NCBI RefSeq assembly: GCF_023740735.1
Contig: NZ_JAMRXH010000001.1
Coordinates: forward strand, 682,001 to 746,000
Length of the DNA: 64,000 nucleotides
Direction of reading: 5' to 3'
Source: Nocardia sp. CDC159
Lineage (GTDB): Bacteria > Actinomycetota > Actinomycetes > Mycobacteriales > Mycobacteriaceae
In this document: positions 60,049 to 64,000 of the stretch, in pieces
Layout of the letters: every line of letters starts with the position of its first letter
How positions within the stretch are numbered: position 1 is the first letter of the stretch
Translations under genes and position numbers: made by a program
The notes under the pieces: model-generated
What the model saw: the letters and a program-made list of their open reading frames with translations, nothing else
What the model was told of the DNA's origin: nothing
Database searches by the model: none

Positions 60049-60675
60049 TCACACCTCACCCAGCGCGAGCCGGGCGCCGAGGGCGATGAGTACCGTGCCG
60101 GTGACCCGCTCCAGCCCTTGCCGCACCCGTGCTCGCGTGAAGAAGGCGCGGGCACGGCCGACGAACGTGGCGACCACCAGGAACCACACGGTGTCGATGA
60201 CGACATGCAGCAGTCCGAGCAGCAGGGTGGTGGTGAGGATATCCGCTCCCGCGGTGACGAACTGCGGATAGAAGGCGAAGGCGAAGACCGCGACCTTCGG
60301 ATTCGTCAGATTGGTGAGCAGCCCGGTGGAGACGGCACGCCACATCGTCGCGCCGACGGCACGCTCGTCCACCGCTTCGGCGACCGGATGCCGGGCCGCA
60401 CGCCAGGCCTGTACGCCCAGCACGACCAACACCACCGCCCCCACGATCCGGATCACCACGAACGCGGCACTGCTCGCCGCGACCAGTGCCGACAATCCGA
60501 GCGCCGAGGCAACGACCCACCCGTAGATGCCGATCTCCATCCCGCCGATGATCGGCACCGCCGCCCGCGCACCACCGAGTGCGCTGCGTCGAATCACCAG
60601 GGCGGTGGTAGGACCGGGCACCATCGCCGCCAACGTCACCGCCAGCACGAATCCACTCAGAATCGACCACGTCAT
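60049..60675 (-). CDS. LysE/RhtB family amino-acid exporter
   Basis: The protein is 208 aa from ATG 60675. Six helices with the family outline are present: LSGFVLAVTLAAMVPGPTTALVIRRSALGG with the PGP motif, GVQAWRAARHPVAEA, STGLLTNLTNPKVAVFAFAFYPQF with the NP-K motif, and FVGRARAFFTRARVRQGLERVTG. It probably exports an amino acid or related metabolite. It is divergent from the M4 protease gene, and the repeat array in between may regulate either gene. Confidence 0.9.
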   Translation of the reverse strand: MTWSILSGFVLAVTLAAMVPGPTTALVIRRSALGGARAAVPIIGGMEIGIYGWVVASALGLSALVAASSAAFVVIRIVGAVVLVVLGVQAWRAARHPVAEAVDERAVGATMWRAVSTGLLTNLTNPKVAVFAFAFYPQFVTAGADILTTTLLLGLLHVVIDTVWFLVVATFVGRARAFFTRARVRQGLERVTGTVLIALGARLALGEV

Positions 60676-60771
60676 CGGCCGAGCATCGCACGGAACCATC
60701 CGGTCGTCATCCTGGCCGACAAGTGGTCGGGTCGCCGAAGGCGGCCGCTCCGCCCGATCGCCTCCGTCGGA

Positions 60772-60830
60772 GGTTTACCTTCCAGGTAAACCACGGTAGG
60801 CGGGGTAAACCAGCCGGTTTTCCGTAAACC
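60772..60830. promoter_or_regulatory. Operator array of GGTAAACC half-sites upstream of the M4 protease gene
   Basis: GGTAAACC occurs as direct repeats at 60785, 60804 and (with one change) 60823, spaced exactly 19 bases apart. Inverted copies lie at 60772 (GGTTTACC) and 60816 (GGTTTTCC). GTTGT-ACC-ACAAC (60831-60843) follows. The array ends 41 bases before the protease start and lies 96 bases from the divergent LysE gene. Confidence 0.6.
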
Positions 60831-60871
60831 GTTGTACCACAACATATTTCGAACCCAGTTCCGCTGCTCCC

Positions 60872-62521
60872 ATGATTCCATCTAGCAGTATGGATCCCAG
60901 AAAGCGGGCGGCACGCTACACCGCCCTCTCCGTAATCATGCTGGCCACAACGATTTTCGTGTCGACGAGCGCCTACGGCGAGCCGCCCACGCCCCCGCCG
61001 CACAGTTCGGATCTGATCGCCGTTCCCAAAGCGGTACTGCAGGATCCGGAGGGCACGACCCAGCAGGTGGTGCCCCAGCAGCCGCTCCCGGTCCCGTCCG
61101 GCACTCCGCGCGAGGCCCCCGCCGCCGCCCGGGCCCACGCCCCGGGCGTGGCGAAGATGTTCACCGGCCGCCAGATCGGCACCCTGGTGGTCGACCAGGT
61201 TTTGCCCGTGGGTGCGGGCGCCACCGTCCGGTTGCGCCAGGAGATCGACTCGGTGCCGGTATTCGGCGCCTCGGTCGCACAGCTGCTGGCCGAGGACGGC
61301 TCGCTGGTCTCGGCCGCCGGGTCGCTGACCCAGAGGTCGCAGGGCCGCTTCGCCACCACCGAACCCTCGCGGGCGGTGGCGGAGACGGCGGTGCGGGCGA
61401 TCGCCGAGCGAGCCAAGACCTCGCCCGGCAAGCTGACTCCCGGTGCGATCGAGCCCTATTGGTACGACGCGAAGCTGGCGGCCGCACCGGACGGCACGGG
61501 CGTCGCCGTGCCCGCGTTCAAGGTCGAGGTCGAGGGCGACAAAGTCGGCCGATTCGTCGTTTTCGTCGATGCCACCGACACCGGCAGGGTGCTCGACAGT
61601 TGGGACACCACAATGCATCTCACCCGGGTGGTGTGCGATGCCGAGAACAAGCCGCCCGATCCGAATGGGCCGAAAGACCCCGTATGCGGCGGCCCGAACG
61701 GTGTGACACCCGCCCGTGTGGAGGGCCAGTCACCGACCGGCATCAAGGACGTCGACGAGGTGTACGACTACCTCGGCAACACCGACGGGTTCTACCGCAA
61801 GCACACCCAGCTGAAGGATCTCACCGCACTCCTCGGCACCGACGCCGGTGATGAGCACGGCAAGGCCCTGCGTGCCACCGTCCGGGTCAACGCCATGTGG
61901 CGGGGCGGGACCATGGCCTTCGCCGAGGGCATGGCCACCGAGGACATCGTCGGCCACGAGCTCACCCACGGCGTCACCCAGCACACCAGCGGGCTGGTCT
62001 ACCGCAACGAGCCCGGCGCCATCAACGAGTCGATGTCCGACATCTTCGGCGAACTCGTCTTCCTCACCGACACCGCGAACAAATGCAACACCCCGGCCAA
62101 CCGGTGGAAGCTCGGCGCCTGCAGTGCCGCGGGAGTCGTCCGGGACATGAAGAACCCCAAGGCACACCGCCAGCCCGATACCTACCGGGGCGCCTACTGG
62201 TACACCGGTACCGCCGACAGCGGTGGTGTGCACACCAACAGCGGCGTCGGCAACAAGGCCGCCCAGCTCATGGTCGACGGCGGAAAACACAACGGCGTCA
62301 CCGTATCCGGTATCGGCATCGAAAAGGCCGCCGCACTGTACTGGACCACCCAGACGATGCTGACCGCCAACGCGACCTACCGCACCCTGGGCAGCACGCT
62401 GACCAGTGCGTGCAGGGCCAACGTGACCAACAGGGTCGCGGGCACCACCGAGGCCGACTGCACCGAGGTCGCCAACGCCGTCAAGGCGGTCAAGATGCCG
62501 ACCCTGAACACCGCGGGCTAG
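60872..62521 (+). CDS. Secreted M4 (thermolysin-type) zinc metalloprotease
   Basis: The protein is 549 aa from ATG 60872; ATG 60890 is an alternative. A signal peptide (to about STSAYGEP) and a propeptide (FTP/PepSY type, about 85-235) precede the catalytic domain. The zinc site is His362-Glu363-x2-His366 (GHELTHGV), with the second Glu in GAINESMSDIFGE. The second half has SGGVHTNSGVGNKAAQLM with the catalytic His. Its DIVGHELTHGVTQHTSGLVY matches family M4. It would digest proteins outside the cell. The repeat array upstream suggests tight regulation, and a hairpin terminator follows. Confidence 0.9.
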   Translation: MIPSSSMDPRKRAARYTALSVIMLATTIFVSTSAYGEPPTPPPHSSDLIAVPKAVLQDPEGTTQQVVPQQPLPVPSGTPREAPAAARAHAPGVAKMFTGRQIGTLVVDQVLPVGAGATVRLRQEIDSVPVFGASVAQLLAEDGSLVSAAGSLTQRSQGRFATTEPSRAVAETAVRAIAERAKTSPGKLTPGAIEPYWYDAKLAAAPDGTGVAVPAFKVEVEGDKVGRFVVFVDATDTGRVLDSWDTTMHLTRVVCDAENKPPDPNGPKDPVCGGPNGVTPARVEGQSPTGIKDVDEVYDYLGNTDGFYRKHTQLKDLTALLGTDAGDEHGKALRATVRVNAMWRGGTMAFAEGMATEDIVGHELTHGVTQHTSGLVYRNEPGAINESMSDIFGELVFLTDTANKCNTPANRWKLGACSAAGVVRDMKNPKAHRQPDTYRGAYWYTGTADSGGVHTNSGVGNKAAQLMVDGGKHNGVTVSGIGIEKAAALYWTTQTMLTANATYRTLGSTLTSACRANVTNRVAGTTEADCTEVANAVKAVKMPTLNTAG

Positions 62522-62534
62522 CGCCCGAGAAGCC

Positions 62535-62574
62535 CGGCCACCGCCTCGCGCCCTGGACGAGGGGGCGGTGGCCG
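62535..62574. terminator. Hairpin terminator after the M4 protease gene
   Basis: CGGCCACCGCC (62535-62545) pairs with GGCGGTGGCCG (62564-62574), an 11-bp perfect stem with an 18-base loop, 13 bases past the protease stop. Confidence 0.65.
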
Positions 62575-62630
62575 TGGTTCGCGCGCATTGCCTGCCTCCC
62601 AACGCTTTCGGAAGGCAGGCGTGAACTCCG

Positions 62631-63593
62631 ATGCACGAAAGGGAGCGATTCATGCGATGTTCGATCTGCCCCGACTCGACGTGGGAATGGGCCTCCGCCC
62701 GCCCGCATCCCCGGTTGTCGCCCGGGGTGCTGGGCTACCGGGGATTCCGGTTCGATCTGGAGAAAGGGAGGCGACGGTGGGACGCTCCCGACGGCGTGGT
62801 GTCGCTGTGGCTGTTCGACGAGAACCTGTCGGTGCGCCTGGCCGGCCATCGTGGCGGCGGTCGAATCCAAGGGCCCGCGATCGGTGGATTGCGCACCGGC
62901 GCAAGGGTTTCCGAGCACAATGGCCGACTGGCGGGCGTGGAGGTGATGCTGGAGCCCTGGGCGGCCTATTCGCTGTTTTCCGACCCCATGTACGAGCTGG
63001 CCGACCGACTGGTGGCGCCCCGCGGCCGGGTCCGGGAACTGGCGGAGCGACTCACCGAAACCCGTTCCTGGGCCGAGCGATTCGCACTCGTGGACGCCAC
63101 GCTCCTGCGCTGGTTCGAGCACGCCCCGCGGTGCGCGCCCCAGATCGAGTGGGCCTGGCGCCTGCTGGCCGCGAGCGGCGGGACCATACCGATCCGCCGC
63201 CTCGCCGACCGCACCGGCTGGGGCTGGCGGCAGTTGGACAACCGGTTCCGCGAACAGATCGGCCTGAGTCCCAAGACCGCGGCCCGGGTGCTGCGCCTGC
63301 GCCGCACCCTGTTCGAACTCGACCGCACCGCCGAACCCGCCGCCGCGGCCATGGCCTGCGGCTTCAGCGATCAGGCGCATCTGTCTCGCGAGATGCGGGC
63401 CATGGTGGGGCGCACCCCGCGCCAGCATCTCGCCGCCCGCGCCCTGGTCACCCGCGAGCCCGCCTGGCATCGGGCCTGCGCGGCCGCGACTACCACACTT
63501 TCGGACCTGGAACCGGCTGTCGCCGTTGCGAATTCCTTCAATACTCGGCCGGATATTGCGGGCAACGTTGTTGATGTCACCCAGGCGGGTTGA
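62631..63593 (+). CDS. AraC-family transcriptional regulator
   Basis: The protein is 320 aa from ATG 62631; an ATG seven codons later is possible. The N-terminal part (about 20-150) is a cupin-like ligand domain of the DUF6597/AraC type: GYRGFRFDLEKGRRRWDAPDGVVSLWLF. The C-terminal double helix-turn-helix is clear: TIPIRRLADRTGWGWRQLDNRFREQIGLSPKTAARVLRLRR and PAAAAMACGFSDQAHLSREMRAMVGRTPRQHL. It precedes the Cys-rich peptide gene by 25 bases and may be co-transcribed with it or control it. Confidence 0.88.
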   Translation: MHERERFMRCSICPDSTWEWASARPHPRLSPGVLGYRGFRFDLEKGRRRWDAPDGVVSLWLFDENLSVRLAGHRGGGRIQGPAIGGLRTGARVSEHNGRLAGVEVMLEPWAAYSLFSDPMYELADRLVAPRGRVRELAERLTETRSWAERFALVDATLLRWFEHAPRCAPQIEWAWRLLAASGGTIPIRRLADRTGWGWRQLDNRFREQIGLSPKTAARVLRLRRTLFELDRTAEPAAAAMACGFSDQAHLSREMRAMVGRTPRQHLAARALVTREPAWHRACAAATTTLSDLEPAVAVANSFNTRPDIAGNVVDVTQAG

Positions 63594-63618
63594 CGGAAAT
63601 GAGACAAGGAGATTCCGA

Positions 63619-63804
63619 ATGTTGAAGGCGATCGAGAATCTGGGGGCCACACTCCTCGGCAAGTTCGTGCCCGCGGTCGAGGCCGAGGCCATGGAGGCCA
63701 AGTGTTGGCCGGGCAGCTGGAAGAAGTGCTGGCAGTGCAACGGCCGGCCGTGCACCGGGGTTTGCTGCGACACCGGTAGCTGCTACGACATCCGCTGCCT
63801 GTAA
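63619..63804 (+). CDS. Small Cys-rich peptide with leader-like N-terminus
   Basis: The peptide is 61 aa from ATG 63619, with AAGGAG 7 bases upstream. The first 27 residues (MLKAIENLGATLLGKFVPAV, then EAEAMEA) are Cys-free and amphipathic with an acidic end, like a leader. The last 34 carry eight Cys: KCWPGSWKKCWQCNGRPC followed by TGVCCDTGSCYDIRC. There is no classical signal peptide. The next gene begins like MauE, a membrane protein needed to form disulfides in methylamine dehydrogenase. A ribosomally made, disulfide-rich or otherwise modified peptide is plausible but unproven. Confidence 0.75.
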   Translation: MLKAIENLGATLLGKFVPAVEAEAMEAKCWPGSWKKCWQCNGRPCTGVCCDTGSCYDIRCL

Positions 63805-63815
63805 TCGCGAACTCT

Positions 63816-63862
63816 CGGGTTGGGCCGTGGCTACCGGCGCGGTTTCGATGCGGCCCAACCCG
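63816..63862 (+). terminator. Hairpin between the Cys-rich peptide gene and the MauE-like gene
   Basis: CGGGTTGGGCCG (63816-63827) pairs perfectly with CGGCCCAACCCG (63851-63862), a 12-bp stem with a 23-base loop. Its place between a small peptide gene and its probable partner suggests a partial terminator that keeps the peptide transcript more abundant. Confidence 0.65.
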
Positions 63863-63890
63863 GGACGGAAATCTATCGAGAGGTGTACCG

Positions 63891-64000
63891 GTGCAGTATC
63901 TGGCTATCGGGGTGAATTGTCTGATCGGAACGATCTTCCTCGTGTCGGCATTCGGCAAGCTCGCGCGGCGCGGATCGCTCGCGGCATTCACCGAGTCGGT
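63891..64000 (+). CDS. MauE/DoxX-like membrane protein, truncated by the window end
   Basis: GTG 63891 (GAGAGGT about 7 bases upstream) opens a frame to the end of the window. The visible 36 residues, beginning VQYLAIGVNCLIGTIFLVSA and continuing FGKLARRGSLAAFTESV, match the first helix and the FLVSAxxKL turn of MauE/DoxX-type four-helix membrane proteins. MauE homologues help form disulfides or quinone-linked redox steps. The neighbouring Cys-rich peptide is the likely target. Confidence 0.6.
   Translation, partial: MQYLAIGVNCLIGTIFLVSAFGKLARRGSLAAFTES

Noticed and set aside
1..64000. CRISPR arrays, tRNA or rRNA genes, insertion sequences.
   Set aside because: I saw no regularly spaced identical repeats, no tRNA-like cloverleaf with CCA end, no rRNA sequence and no transposase motif in the window.

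Overview
The window looks like the chromosome of a mycolic-acid actinomycete, most likely Nocardia or a close relative. The DNA is GC-rich, GTG starts and 4-base ATGA/GTGA overlaps are common, and there are two MspA-type porins, neocarzinostatin-fold surface proteins and a coelichelin-type siderophore locus. The genus is an inference. All family assignments were made by reading motifs and by memory of family sequences, without a search.

Layout. (1) 1-15.6 kb: the right part of a hydroxamate siderophore locus in the order ABC exporter half, three-module NRPS, ABC exporter half, Fes-type esterase. This is the cchG-cchH-cchI-cchJ order of the Streptomyces coelichelin locus. It is followed by an MspA-type porin with an IdeR/DmdR-like iron box. 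(2) 15.6-17.1 kb: a hemerythrin protein and a DUF1206 membrane protein. (3) 17.1-46.6 kb: a compact catabolic island of about 29 genes, mostly in translationally coupled operons, tied together by a repeated operator GAAAC-N3-GTTTC-N7-GAAAC and variants. It contains one IclR-type regulator. (4) 46.6-64 kb: ordinary accessory genes. These are a MerR pair, a lytic transglycosylase, lactate 2-monooxygenase, HxlR, TetR and AraC regulators, two DJ-1/PfpI proteins, a second porin, a diguanylate cyclase, MFS and LysE transporters, an M4 metalloprotease, and a Cys-rich peptide gene beside the start of a MauE-like gene.

The main discovery is the island. One coupled operon (35861-43478) holds bacterial counterparts of the plant chlorophyll-breakdown (PAO/phyllobilin) enzymes. 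It encodes a red chlorophyll catabolite reductase (RCCR) homologue, a chlorophyllase-like hydrolase, a Rieske oxygenase of the pheophorbide a oxygenase class, a second RCCR/bilin-reductase-like protein, and an SDR very like chlorophyll b reductase (NYC1/NOL). Two secreted serine hydrolases carry the same operator. The rest of the island could convert cyclic imides of the maleimide or hematinic acid type, which are known tetrapyrrole breakdown products, to central metabolites: a hydantoinase/imidase, a maleamate-type amidase, a maleate-isomerase-type enzyme, two CaiB CoA-transferases, MmgE/PrpD, HMG-CoA-lyase and CitE homologues, two aldehyde dehydrogenases and two flavin monooxygenase systems. 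I propose a chlorophyll or related tetrapyrrole catabolic island. The homology is seen in the sequence; the pathway and substrate are inferred.
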